A program made the position numbers and the translations under genes. From Burkholderia sp. Ac-20365 (lineage in GTDB: Bacteria; Pseudomonadota; Gammaproteobacteria; Burkholderiales; Burkholderiaceae), in the NCBI RefSeq assembly GCF_017104715.1, contig NZ_JAAGPI010000006.1, positions 62,001-126,000 of the forward strand: DNA of 64,000 nucleotides, written 5' to 3'. The notes beneath the pieces were generated by a model. The model worked only from the letters and a program-made list of their open reading frames with translations. It did no database searches and had not been told where the DNA came from. Below are positions 49,597 through 59,034 of this stretch, in pieces; within the stretch, counting starts at the first letter, position 1, and each line of letters starts with the position of its first letter.

Positions 49597-50436
49597 ATGA
49601 CGGCAGAAGAAAGCTTGCGCGAAGGCAATCTGGACGAGTGTCTGCGCCTGTTGCAAATGCAGGTTCGCAACGATCCGTCGAAAGCGGCGCACCGCGTGTT
49701 CCTGTTTCAGCTGCTCGCCGTGCTCGGCGCGTGGGACCGCGCGTTGACGCAGCTCAATGTGGTCGGCGATCTCGACGCTGCGGCCTTGCCGATGGTGCAA
49801 ACCTATCGCGAGGCGCTGCAATGTGAAGCGCTGCGTGAGGCCGTTTTCAACGGCGCCCATGCGCCATTAATTTTCGGCGAGCCGACCAGCTGGCTCGCAT
49901 TGCTGGTCGAAGCATTGCGGCTCGATGCTGCGGGCGACCACGCAGCCGCCGTGGCCGCGCGCGAGCAGGCGCTCGGCGAAGCGCCCGCCACCCCGGGCAA
50001 CGTGAACGGCGAACCCTTCGAGTGGATCGCCGATGCCGACACGCGGCTCGGGCCGGTGCTCGAAACGGTGCTCAACGGCCGTTACTACTGGGTGCCGTTT
50101 TTCCGCATCAAGCGCATCGAGATCGAGGCGCCTGTCGATCTGCGCGACCGCGTCTGGATGCCGGCCGTGCTGACCTGGGCCAACGATGGTCAGGCGGCGG
50201 GGCTCATTCCGACGCGCTACGCCGGCACGCTGGCAGAGAAGAAGCACGCGCTCTGGCTCGCGCACCTGACCGAATGGATCGGCGACGATGCTTTCGCCCG
50301 TCCCGTCGGGCAACGGATGCTGACCACCGATGCAAACGACTACGCATTGCTCGATATCCGCACGATCGAACTGGCGGTAGAGGCACCGTCGGGCGACAGC
50401 GAGGGCGGCGCGGGCGCCGTACGGGATCATGGCTGA
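49597..50436 (+). CDS. tagJ: T6SS accessory protein TagJ (ImpE)
   Basis: Cytoplasmic accessory protein of 279 residues. The N-terminal TPR-like helices (EESLREGNLDECLRLLQMQVRNDP) and the C-terminal ImpE domain (ADADTRLGPVLETVLNGRYYWVPF, IPTRYAGT) match TagJ, which in P. aeruginosa binds the sheath protein TssB and links it to ClpV. It is found only in a subset of T6SS types. Its 3' end overlaps tssE by 8 bases. Confidence 0.92.
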   Translation: MTAEESLREGNLDECLRLLQMQVRNDPSKAAHRVFLFQLLAVLGAWDRALTQLNVVGDLDAAALPMVQTYREALQCEALREAVFNGAHAPLIFGEPTSWLALLVEALRLDAAGDHAAAVAAREQALGEAPATPGNVNGEPFEWIADADTRLGPVLETVLNGRYYWVPFFRIKRIEIEAPVDLRDRVWMPAVLTWANDGQAAGLIPTRYAGTLAEKKHALWLAHLTEWIGDDAFARPVGQRMLTTDANDYALLDIRTIELAVEAPSGDSEGGAGAVRDHG

Positions 50437-50941
50437 ACTGAGCACGCGCGACCGGCTGCAACCGTCGTTGCTCGACCGGCTGACCGACCACGAGCCCGAA
50501 CTCAAGCAGGAAGCACGCGAACGCCGTGTGCTGTCGATACGCGCGCTGCGTCAGAGCGTGCAGCGCGATCTCGGCTGGCTTCTCAATGCGAACGGTCTCG
50601 CTTCGGTGCAAGACCTGTCGGCTTATCCGTATGTGAGCAATTCGGTGCTGAACTACGGCTTTCCCGATATCGCCGGCAAGACCGCGTCGGGTGTCGACCG
50701 GGCGAAACTCGAAAAGCACGTGCGCGATGCGATCTGGGCGTTCGAGCCGCGCATTCTGCGCGAGACGGTGCGCGTGACGGCGATCCAGGTTGAAGAGACC
50801 ACGGGCCGCCACAACACGGTGTCGTTTCTGATTGAAGGAGATCTGTGGGCGCAACCGTACCCTGAACGACTCTATTTCCGCACTGAACTGGATCTGGAGG
50901 CCGGGGAAATCAGAGTGATCGACCAGAGCGGCACGCGCTGA
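50429..50941 (+). CDS. tssE: T6SS baseplate protein TssE (gp25-like)
   Basis: Baseplate wedge protein of 170 residues homologous to phage T4 gp25. The N-terminus TRDRLQPSLLDRLTDHEP and the central YPYVSNSVLNYGFPDIAG and ILRETVRVTAIQVEE are typical. It overlaps tagJ by 8 bases and is 4 bases from tssF, which suggests coupled translation of baseplate parts. Confidence 0.95.
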   Translation: MAELSTRDRLQPSLLDRLTDHEPELKQEARERRVLSIRALRQSVQRDLGWLLNANGLASVQDLSAYPYVSNSVLNYGFPDIAGKTASGVDRAKLEKHVRDAIWAFEPRILRETVRVTAIQVEETTGRHNTVSFLIEGDLWAQPYPERLYFRTELDLEAGEIRVIDQSGTR

Positions 50942-50945
50942 ACCC

Positions 50946-52823
50946 ATGAACCCGGAACTGATCAAGTACTACAGCACGGAACTCCAGCACCTGCGGGAAA
51001 TGGGTGGCGAGTTCGCGAGAGAGTTTCCGAAGATCGCCGGGCGGCTCGGGCTCGAAAGCCTGGAATGCGCGGACCCGTACGTCGAGCGTCTGCTCGAAGG
51101 CTTCAGCTTTCTCGCGGCACGCGTGCAACTGAAGATCGATGCGGAGTTTCCGCGCTTTACGCAGCATCTCGCGGAACTGGTCTATCCGCACTATCTGGCG
51201 CCGACGCCGTCGATGGCGGTCGTGCAGATCCAGCCCGATCTGAGCAACGCGGGTCTCGCGGAAGGCGTGAAGATTGCGCGCGGCAGCGCGTTGCGCAGCC
51301 TGCTCGACAAGAACGGCTCGACACGTTGCGAATATCGCAGCGCGCACGACCTGACGCTATGGCCGCTTGAAATTGCCGATGCAAAGTTCTTCACGCATTC
51401 CGGCTCGCTGGGCGGCGCCGACATCGCGTTGCCTGCGGGCGTCAAGGCCGGCCTGCGGCTGCGTCTGCGCGCGACGGCAGGCCTGAAGATAAACCAGTTG
51501 AAGCTCGACAGACTGGTGCTGTATCTGCGCGGCACCGACTCGATGCCCACGCGTCTCTACGAGCGACTCGTCGGCTCGGCGATGGGTGTGGTCGTGATGC
51601 CCGTATCGCGGCCCGCGACCTGGCACGCGCAACTGCCCGCCACGGCCGTCGCGCCAACAGGCTTCGCCGAAGACGAAGCGCTGCTGCCCATCAGCAAGCA
51701 ATCGTTTCAGGGCTACCGGTTGTTGCAGGAGTATTTCGCGTTCGCGCCGCGTTTCATGTTCGTCGCGATCGACGGCTTGCAGCAGGCGCTACGGCGTTGC
51801 GGCGACAACGAGGTCGAAGTGATCGTCTTGTTGAAGCGCGGCGACCCGATGCTCGAACAGGCTGTCGATTCATCGAATTTCGCGCTCTACTGCACGCCCG
51901 CGATCAACCTGTTTCCGCGCCGTACCGACCGCATCGCGCTGTCGGCCGAGCAGTTCGAATATCACGTGGTGGCCGACCGCACGCGTCCGATGGACTTCGA
52001 GATCTACCGGATCGAGGACGTCACCGGCTACGGCGCAGGGGCGGCCGCCGAGCAGAAGTTCGAGCCGTTCTATCATGCGCGCGACCTCGGCGCCGGCTAT
52101 GGTTCAGGCGCGTTCTACCAGGTGCGGCGCGACAAACGCATGCGCTCGTCGCGTCAGACGGAGCGCGGACCGCGCACCAGCTATCTGGGCAGCGAGACTT
52201 TCATCGCGCTCGTGGATGCCGCGAACGCGCCGTTTCGCGGCGACCTGCGCCAGCTCGGGCTGCAAGTGCTCTGTACGAACCGCGATCTGCCGCTCACGTT
52301 GTCGATCGGCGTCGGCGCGAGTGACTTTACCCTCGACGTTGAGGCGCCCATCGAAAGCGTGCGGTGTGTGAGCGGACCCAGCCGTCCGCTGCCGTCGTAT
52401 GCGGATGGCGCGGTCGCGTGGCGGCTGCTGAGTCATCTGTCGCTGAACTATGCGTCGCTCGTCGACAGCGACGCGAAAGAGGGCGCTCGCGCGATGCGCG
52501 ATCTGCTGAGCCTCTATTGTCCCGTCGACGACGCGCCTGCTCAGCGCATGATCGAAGGCCTGCATTCGATCGGGTCTCAGCCCGTCACGCGGCGTCTGCC
52601 CACGACCGGGCCGATCGTGTTCGGACGTGGACTCGCGATCACAGTGACGCTCGACGACGCGGCTTTCGAAGGGGCGGGCGCATTTCTGCTCGGCGCGGTG
52701 TTGTCGCACTATTTCGCGCAATACGTATCGATCAATTCATTCGCCGAGACGGTGGTCAGAACGCTGTCGCGCGGCGAGATCATGCGCTGGCCAGCGAGGG
52801 TCGGACAATGCCGGACGCTCTGA
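50946..52823 (+). CDS. tssF: T6SS baseplate protein TssF
   Basis: Large baseplate wedge subunit of 625 residues (ImpG/VasA family). It begins MNPELIKYYSTELQHLREMG and has EFPKIAGRLGLESLECADPYVERLLEGFSFL and LVYPHYLAPTPSMAVVQ, all conserved, and ends with the SINSFAETVV segment. It works with TssG, TssE and TssK. The stop lies 16 bases inside the tssG gene. Confidence 0.96.
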   Translation: MNPELIKYYSTELQHLREMGGEFAREFPKIAGRLGLESLECADPYVERLLEGFSFLAARVQLKIDAEFPRFTQHLAELVYPHYLAPTPSMAVVQIQPDLSNAGLAEGVKIARGSALRSLLDKNGSTRCEYRSAHDLTLWPLEIADAKFFTHSGSLGGADIALPAGVKAGLRLRLRATAGLKINQLKLDRLVLYLRGTDSMPTRLYERLVGSAMGVVVMPVSRPATWHAQLPATAVAPTGFAEDEALLPISKQSFQGYRLLQEYFAFAPRFMFVAIDGLQQALRRCGDNEVEVIVLLKRGDPMLEQAVDSSNFALYCTPAINLFPRRTDRIALSAEQFEYHVVADRTRPMDFEIYRIEDVTGYGAGAAAEQKFEPFYHARDLGAGYGSGAFYQVRRDKRMRSSRQTERGPRTSYLGSETFIALVDAANAPFRGDLRQLGLQVLCTNRDLPLTLSIGVGASDFTLDVEAPIESVRCVSGPSRPLPSYADGAVAWRLLSHLSLNYASLVDSDAKEGARAMRDLLSLYCPVDDAPAQRMIEGLHSIGSQPVTRRLPTTGPIVFGRGLAITVTLDDAAFEGAGAFLLGAVLSHYFAQYVSINSFAETVVRTLSRGEIMRWPARVGQCRTL

Positions 52824-53887
52824 CCCTGCTGCGCGAACTCGAAGCGCACGCCTCGCGCTTCGATTTCTTCCAGGCGCTGAGGCTGATCGAGAATGCCTAC
52901 CGCGACAAGCCGCGCATCGGCGAATCGCTGCGTCCGCGCGACGACGCAGTGCGCTTCTCGCAGGAACCCGAGCTGATCTTTCACCCGACCACGCTCGGCG
53001 TGTTGAGTCCGTCGCACGATGGCCACGCGGCGCGGCTGGCGGTCAACTTCTTCGGCCTGTTGGGACCGCACGGCCCGATGCCCGTGCACCTGACCGAGTA
53101 CGTGCGCGACCGTGCGCGCAACGCGAACGATCCCACCTTCGCGCGCTTTCTCGACATTTTTCATCACCGGATGGTGTCGCTGTTCTATCGCGCGTGGGCC
53201 AATGCGCAGCCGACCGTGAGTCTCGACCGGCCGGAGCGCGACCGCTTTTCCGTGTATGTCGGCAGCACGTTCGGGCTGGGTGAAGCGGCGCTGCGCGAGC
53301 GCGACGCGGTACCCGATTTCGCGAAGCTGCATTTCGCCGGCCTGCTGGCGGGACCGACGCGTCCCGCCGAAGGACTGCAACTGATACTGGCGCGCTTTTT
53401 CAACCTGCCCGTGCGCATCGAGCAATGGATTGGCCACTGGATGGAACTGCCGCGCGACACGCTTTCGCGGCTTGGCGCGCGAGACGGGTCGGCATCGCTC
53501 GGCGTCTCCACGCTGCTTGGCGCACGCGTGTGGGATTGCCAGCACAAGTTTCGCATCGTCATTGGTCCGTTGACGCTCACTGACTATGAACGCTTCCTGC
53601 CTGGCGGCGACAGCCTGCGACGTCTCACCGACTGGGTCCGCAACTACGCGCGCGACGGCCTCGATTGGGACGTGAACCTGTGGCTCAGGCAGGCGGAAGT
53701 ACCGCGTCTCGCGCTGGGGCGGCACGCGCGGCTTGGTTACACGAGCTGGCTGCTGGGCGGTCCGGCCACGCAGGACCAGCGTCAGTTGCGATTACATCCC
53801 GCTTCGTTGTCCGGACGGCCCGGCGAGCCCGCGCGCAGCGACGCACGGGCGAGCGAGCCGGCATCCCAACACTCATCGAAGGACTGA
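52808..53887 (+). CDS. tssG: T6SS baseplate protein TssG
   Basis: Baseplate wedge subunit of 359 residues (ImpH/VasB family). LEAHASRFDFFQALRLIE, the LLGPHGPMPVHLTEYVRDR block and FLDIFHHRMVSLFYRAWA are canonical. The frame is open far upstream, but the ATG at 52808, 16 bases before the end of tssF, gives the family start (MPDALTLLRELE). clpV begins 5 bases after the stop. Confidence 0.96.
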   Translation: MPDALTLLRELEAHASRFDFFQALRLIENAYRDKPRIGESLRPRDDAVRFSQEPELIFHPTTLGVLSPSHDGHAARLAVNFFGLLGPHGPMPVHLTEYVRDRARNANDPTFARFLDIFHHRMVSLFYRAWANAQPTVSLDRPERDRFSVYVGSTFGLGEAALRERDAVPDFAKLHFAGLLAGPTRPAEGLQLILARFFNLPVRIEQWIGHWMELPRDTLSRLGARDGSASLGVSTLLGARVWDCQHKFRIVIGPLTLTDYERFLPGGDSLRRLTDWVRNYARDGLDWDVNLWLRQAEVPRLALGRHARLGYTSWLLGGPATQDQRQLRLHPASLSGRPGEPARSDARASEPASQHSSKD

Positions 53888-53892
53888 CAGAC

Positions 53893-56592
53893 ATGGCCGA
53901 GATCAAACGAGCGGCGTTGTTCGGCAAGCTGAACAAGCTGGCCTATCGCGCCATCGAAAGCGCAAACGTGTTCTGCAAGTTGCGCGGCAATCCTTATATC
54001 GAACTGGTGCACTGGTTCCATCAGATCCTGCAGTTGCAGGACTCGGACCTGCATCGCATCGTCAAGCATTTCGGCATCGAGCCATCGGCGCTTGCACGCG
54101 ATCTGACGGAAGCGCTCGACCGGTTGCCGCGCGGCGCGGGGTCGGTGGTCGACATTTCGTCGCAGGTCGAAGAAGCCGTCGAGCGCGGCTGGGTGTTCGG
54201 CTCGCTGATGTTCGGCGAGTATCAGGTACGCACGGGGCACCTCGTGGTCGGGTTGCTGAAGACGCCGTCGCTGCGCAACGGGCTGTACGGCATCTCGCGC
54301 CAGTTCGAGCGGATCAAGCTCGATGCGCTCGTCGATGAATTCGATAGTCTGCTGGGCGGCTCGCCCGAAGCGGAGATGACGGCGACCGACGGTTCTCAGG
54401 CCGCAGGCGCCGCGCAATCCGGCAGCGCGGACGGCACCGTGCCGCCCGCCGCGATGGGCAAGCAGGAAGCGCTCAGGCGCTTTACTACCGATCTGACCGA
54501 GCAGGCGCGCAGCGGCAAGCTCGACCCGATCGTCGGTCGCGACGAAGAGATCCGTCAGGTGGTCGACATTCTGATGCGCCGCCGCCAGAACAATCCGATC
54601 CTGACGGGCGAAGCGGGCGTCGGCAAGACGGCCGTGGTCGAAGGTTTCGCACAGCGCATCGTCGCGGGCGACGTGCCGCCTATGCTGCGCGACGTTCAGT
54701 TGCGCACGCTCGACGTCGGTCTGCTGCAGGCGGGCGCGAGCATGAAGGGCGAATTCGAGAACCGGCTGCGCCAGGTGATCGAGGAAGTGCAGGCATCGGA
54801 GAAGCCGATCATCCTGTTCATCGACGAAGCGCATACGCTGGTCGGCGCGGGCGGCGCGGCGGGGACGGGCGACGCGGCGAACCTGCTGAAGCCGGCGCTT
54901 GCACGCGGCACGCTGCGCACCGTCGCGGCGACCACATGGGCGGAGTACAAGAAGCACATCGAAAAAGACCCGGCGCTCACGCGCCGCTTCCAGGTCGTGC
55001 AGGTGCCCGAGCCCGACGAGACGAAGGCGATCCTGATGATGCGCGGCATCACCTCGACGATGGAACAGCATCACAAGGTGCAGGTGCTCGACGAAGCGCT
55101 CGAAGCGGCCGTACGGCTGTCGCATCGCTACATTCCCGCGCGCCAGTTGCCGGATAAATCGGTGAGTCTGCTCGACACCGCGTGTGCGCGGGTCGCGGTG
55201 AGCCAGCACGCTACGCCGCCTTCCGTCGACGATTCGAGAAAGCGCATCGCGGCGCTCGAAACGGAGTTGCAGATCATAGGACGCGAGACGGCTGTCGGTG
55301 TGGATACGGCGGAACGGCTCGCTGCAGCGACTGAACGCGTGACGGCCGAGCGGGCGCGTCTGGCTGAACTCGAAGCGCGCTGGGAAGCGGAAAAGGCACT
55401 GGTCACGCGCATCCTCGATTTGCGCGCCCAATTGCGCAACGAGACGGGCAAGGTCGAAGGCGCAGCGCAAGCCGTTGCCGCGACGCCCGCCGATGAAGCC
55501 GCGCGCGAAACGCAGCTTGCCGAGCTGCGTGAACTGCAGGCGAAGCTTGCGGAGCACCAGGGCGACGATCCGCTGATTCTGCCCACTGTCGACCAGCAGG
55601 CGGTTGCTTCCGTGGTGCAGGACTGGACGGGCATCCCCGTTGGGCGAATGGTTCGCAACGAGATCGAGAACGTGCTGAAACTCGCCGAGAACCTGAACAA
55701 GCGGATCATCGGCCAGGGTCACGCGACCGAGATGATCGCGCGGCGCATCCAGACCTCGCGCGCCGGCCTCGACAACCCGAACAAGCCGATCGGCGTGTTC
55801 ATGCTCGCGGGCACGTCGGGCGTGGGCAAGACGGAAACCGCGCTGGCGCTAGCTGAAGTGCTGTACGGCGGCGAGCAAAACGTCATCACCATCAACATGA
55901 GCGAGTATCAGGAAGCCCACACGGTGTCGTCGCTCAAGGGTGCGCCGCCCGGCTATGTCGGCTATGGCGAAGGCGGTGTGCTGACGGAAGCGGTGCGCCG
56001 CCGCCCGTATAGCGTCGTGCTGCTCGACGAGGTGGAAAAGGCGCATCCCGATGTGCACGAGATCTTCTTCCAGGTGTTCGACAAGGGCTGGATGGAAGAC
56101 GGCGAAGGGCGCGTGATCGACTTCAAGAACACGCTGATCCTGCTCACGACCAACGCGGGCACCGATCTCATCACCAACCTGTGCAAGGACCCGGAATTGA
56201 TGCCTGAGCCGGAGGGCATCGCGAAGGCGCTGCGCGAGCCGCTGCTGAAGGTGTTTCCGCCCGCGCTGCTCGGGCGCGTGGTCGTGATTCCGTACTACCC
56301 GCTGTCCGACGCGATGCTCGGCGCGATCATCCGTTTGCAGCTTGGGCGAATCGAGAAGCGCGTGCGCACGACGCACAAGATTCCCTTCGCGTATGACGAC
56401 GACGTCGTGAAGCTGATCGCGAGCCGCTGCACGGAACTGGAAAGCGGCGGCCGGATGATCGACGCGATTCTGACGAACACGCTGCTGCCGCATATCAGCA
56501 ATGAGTTCCTGACGCGGATGATGAATGGCACGTCCGTGTCGAGGGTGCAGATTGGCGCGCGCGACGGCGAGTTCGTCTACGCGTTCGATTGA
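53893..56592 (+). CDS. tssH: T6SS ATPase ClpV (TssH)
   Basis: Double AAA+ ATPase of 899 residues that disassembles the contracted sheath. The N domain is followed by a Ser/Gly/Ala linker (about 155-190). The first ATPase domain has Walker A GEAGVGKT (239-246) and [14 protein letters not shown]; the second has GTSGVGKT (640-647) and [13 protein letters not shown] coiled-coil middle domain lies between (about 440-560). Start [18 protein letters not shown] at 53893 is the family start, chosen over a longer upstream frame that overlaps tssG. Confidence 0.97.
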   Translation: MAEIKRAALFGKLNKLAYRAIESANVFCKLRGNPYIELVHWFHQILQLQDSDLHRIVKHFGIEPSALARDLTEALDRLPRGAGSVVDISSQVEEAVERGWVFGSLMFGEYQVRTGHLVVGLLKTPSLRNGLYGISRQFERIKLDALVDEFDSLLGGSPEAEMTATDGSQAAGAAQSGSADGTVPPAAMGKQEALRRFTTDLTEQARSGKLDPIVGRDEEIRQVVDILMRRRQNNPILTGEAGVGKTAVVEGFAQRIVAGDVPPMLRDVQLRTLDVGLLQAGASMKGEFENRLRQVIEEVQASEKPIILFIDEAHTLVGAGGAAGTGDAANLLKPALARGTLRTVAATTWAEYKKHIEKDPALTRRFQVVQVPEPDETKAILMMRGITSTMEQHHKVQVLDEALEAAVRLSHRYIPARQLPDKSVSLLDTACARVAVSQHATPPSVDDSRKRIAALETELQIIGRETAVGVDTAERLAAATERVTAERARLAELEARWEAEKALVTRILDLRAQLRNETGKVEGAAQAVAATPADEAARETQLAELRELQAKLAEHQGDDPLILPTVDQQAVASVVQDWTGIPVGRMVRNEIENVLKLAENLNKRIIGQGHATEMIARRIQTSRAGLDNPNKPIGVFMLAGTSGVGKTETALALAEVLYGGEQNVITINMSEYQEAHTVSSLKGAPPGYVGYGEGGVLTEAVRRRPYSVVLLDEVEKAHPDVHEIFFQVFDKGWMEDGEGRVIDFKNTLILLTTNAGTDLITNLCKDPELMPEPEGIAKALREPLLKVFPPALLGRVVVIPYYPLSDAMLGAIIRLQLGRIEKRVRTTHKIPFAYDDDVVKLIASRCTELESGGRMIDAILTNTLLPHISNEFLTRMMNGTSVSRVQIGARDGEFVYAFD

Positions 56593-56604
56593 CGGAGTGT
56601 TCGT

Positions 56605-56994
56605 ATGCCGCAACAGGTCAGCATGGGTGCGACGCTGCAATGCTCGTTCGGCGCAGCGCCGTCGACGCTCGTGGTGCTGCCCGTGAATCGCGTGATGGGC
56701 GAGGGGCCGCCTGCGGCCAACATCATGGATCACGTGCCGCTCGTGAACATCATGCCGTTCGGCATGTGCAGCGCGCCGTCCAATCCGACGGTGGCTGCCG
56801 CGACGACGGCGGCGCTCGGCGTGCTGACGCCGATGCCGTGCATACCCGCGACGATGTCGCCGTGGGTGACGGGTGCGCCGACTGTGCTGCTCGGCAATCA
56901 GCCGTCGCTCGACAACGTCTCGAAGTGCATGTGCAATTGGGGCGGTGTGGTCACGATCGTCAACCCGGCCACCGTCAAGACAATGATTCCGTGA
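56605..56994 (+). CDS. PAAR-like (DUF4280) spike-tip protein
   Basis: Protein of 129 residues that probably caps the VgrG spike. GATLQCSFGAAPSTLVVLP, NIMDHVPLVNIMPFGMC, TPMPCIPATMSPWVTG and the final Cys pair CMCNWGG are typical of DUF4280 PAAR-like proteins. It has no C-terminal effector extension. It lies 12 bases after clpV and ends one base before vgrG. Confidence 0.88.
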   Translation: MPQQVSMGATLQCSFGAAPSTLVVLPVNRVMGEGPPAANIMDHVPLVNIMPFGMCSAPSNPTVAAATTAALGVLTPMPCIPATMSPWVTGAPTVLLGNQPSLDNVSKCMCNWGGVVTIVNPATVKTMIP

Positions 56995-56995
56995 C

Positions 56996-58984
56996 ATGAC
57001 CAGCCAGGACACCTCCCGACACGTCACCGTCAGTTGCGCGCCTGCCGGCAGCGACCTGCTGTTCCTGCGCCTGACGGGCCATGAGGAACTGGGCCGGTTG
57101 AGCGAGTTTCATCTGGATGTGCTCAGCACGAGCAACGACCTGAAGCCGGGCGATCTGCTCGGCCAGGACATCTCCGTGGCGATCGACTTGCCGTCCGACG
57201 GCGAGCGGCAGATCAACGGCATCGTGACCGCCTTTCGTCTGCTCGCGCCCGGCGACAAGACCCGCAGCCGCATGGCCCGCTACGAGGCGATAGTGCGGCC
57301 GAGGCTCTGGCTGCTCACGCGTGCGTCGCACTGCCGGTTCTTTCACGAGATGACGGTGCCCGACATCATCGCGAAAGTGCTGCAGGACTACGACGTCGAC
57401 ATGAGCAACAAATGCTCGGCAACCTATTCGACGCTGGAGCATTGCGCGCAGTATCGCGAGACCGATTTCGCGTTCGTCAGCCGCCTGATGGAGCACGAAG
57501 GCATCTACTACTACGTCGAGCATAAAGGCGGCAAGCATACGCTCGTGATGACCGATTCCGCGGACGTCCACACGTCGATCCCTCACTACGCGACCATTTC
57601 GTACGACGGCTGGTACGAACCGGTGCAGGAGAAGGAATGCGTGTATCAATGGTCGTCGGGTGCGGAACTGCAGACGGGCAAGTACGAAGTCAACGAATAC
57701 GACTTCGAGAAGCCGTCGTCGAGCAACCAGCAGGGCCTGCTGTCGCGGGCGACGAGGCCGAAAGTGTACGACCCGCCGGTGTACACGATGCAGGAGCATC
57801 TGAGCGGCCATATCGAGTCGAGCGACGGCGACCGTTACGCGAAGGTCGGCGTGGAAATACGCCAGGCGCGCAACGATAGCATCAGCGGACGCACCAGCGC
57901 ACGCGGCGTGTGGCCGGGCGGACTCTTCAAGCTGCAGGAACACGCGTGCGATGCGCAGAACCACGACTATCTTGTGACAAGCGCCGACTACGAAATCAAC
58001 TCGGACACCTATCTGTCGACGTACAACGACAACCCTGCGCTGCCGTTCTTCGATTGCAGCTTCACGGTGCTGCGCAAGGAGAACCAGTTCCGCGCCGAAC
58101 GCATCACGCCGCGCCCCGTCGTGGCGGGACCGCAGACCGCGATGGTGGTCGGCCCCGACGGCGACGAGATCCTGACCGACAAGTATGGCCGCATCAAGGT
58201 GCAGTTTCACTGGGAGCAGTTCGCGCCGCCGTCCGATAGCAGCGAACGGATGAAGCGCTGCTGGGTGCGCGTGTCGCACAGCTGGGCGGGCAAGCGCTGG
58301 GGCACGTTCTTCATTCCGCGCATCGGTCAGGAAGTGCTGGTCGATTTCATCGAAGGCGATCCGGACCGGCCCCTCGTGACGGGCTGCGTATACAACGCCA
58401 ACACGATGCCGCCCTACGACCTGCCGGCGAATTCCGCGCTCTCGACGCTCAAGAGCAATTCGACCAAAGGCGGTGGCGGCTTCAACGAAATGCGTTTCGA
58501 CGACACGAAGGGCAGCGAGCAACTGTTCTTTCACGCGGAAAAAGACCATGAAACGTGGATCAAGAACGACACGCTGGCCAACGTCGGCAACGACCGGCAT
58601 CTGAAAGTCACGGGCAACGAATTCATCGCGGTGACGGGCGCGCGGCACGATGCCGTGACGGGCGACCGCAACGCAAAAGTAGACGGCAACGATTCGTTGA
58701 ACGTCAGCCAGAAGCTGCAGGAAAAAGTCGGCATGGACTACGCGCTCGATGCGGGCATGAACGTGCATATCAAGGCGGGCATGAACGTCGTGATCGAAGC
58801 GGGTGTGAGTATCACCCTCAAGGCAGGCGGCGCTTTCATCGTGGTCGGGCCAGCGAGCGTCGCGGTGTCCGGGACGCCGATCCTGTTGAATTCGGGTGGC
58901 TCGGCGGGCTCCGGCAGCGGCTCGTCGCCGACCGCGCCGACCGCGCCAAAAGACGCCGACGATGGCACGAAGAAGCTTAAATGA
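56996..58984 (+). CDS. vgrG: T6SS spike protein VgrG (TssI)
   Basis: Trimeric puncturing spike of 662 residues. The gp27-like part starts ATG with LLFLRLTGHEELGRLSEFHLDVLS; the gp5-like OB and needle part has DEILTDKYGRIKVQFHWEQ, CWVRVSHSWAGKRWG and GQEVLVDFIEGDPDRPLVTG. A repetitive beta needle (INVHIKAGMNVVIEAGVS-like) ends at a Ser/Gly/Pro tail. No effector domain follows, so it is a structural VgrG. Effectors must bind it or the PAAR-like protein or Hcp as separate cargo. Confidence 0.96.
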   Translation: MTSQDTSRHVTVSCAPAGSDLLFLRLTGHEELGRLSEFHLDVLSTSNDLKPGDLLGQDISVAIDLPSDGERQINGIVTAFRLLAPGDKTRSRMARYEAIVRPRLWLLTRASHCRFFHEMTVPDIIAKVLQDYDVDMSNKCSATYSTLEHCAQYRETDFAFVSRLMEHEGIYYYVEHKGGKHTLVMTDSADVHTSIPHYATISYDGWYEPVQEKECVYQWSSGAELQTGKYEVNEYDFEKPSSSNQQGLLSRATRPKVYDPPVYTMQEHLSGHIESSDGDRYAKVGVEIRQARNDSISGRTSARGVWPGGLFKLQEHACDAQNHDYLVTSADYEINSDTYLSTYNDNPALPFFDCSFTVLRKENQFRAERITPRPVVAGPQTAMVVGPDGDEILTDKYGRIKVQFHWEQFAPPSDSSERMKRCWVRVSHSWAGKRWGTFFIPRIGQEVLVDFIEGDPDRPLVTGCVYNANTMPPYDLPANSALSTLKSNSTKGGGGFNEMRFDDTKGSEQLFFHAEKDHETWIKNDTLANVGNDRHLKVTGNEFIAVTGARHDAVTGDRNAKVDGNDSLNVSQKLQEKVGMDYALDAGMNVHIKAGMNVVIEAGVSITLKAGGAFIVVGPASVAVSGTPILLNSGGSAGSGSGSSPTAPTAPKDADDGTKKLK

Positions 58985-59034
58985 CGACGCTCACATCATG
59001 ACGCGATGCTTGGCCGTTGGGGCCGGGGAGACAA

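Noticed and set aside
53782..55722. 646-codon minus-strand frame opposite clpV
   Set aside because: Complement of a highly conserved ATPase; the product has no domain and no ribosome site of note.
56975..58768. 597-codon minus-strand frame opposite vgrG
   Set aside because: Same shadow effect; vgrG on the plus strand has full motifs.
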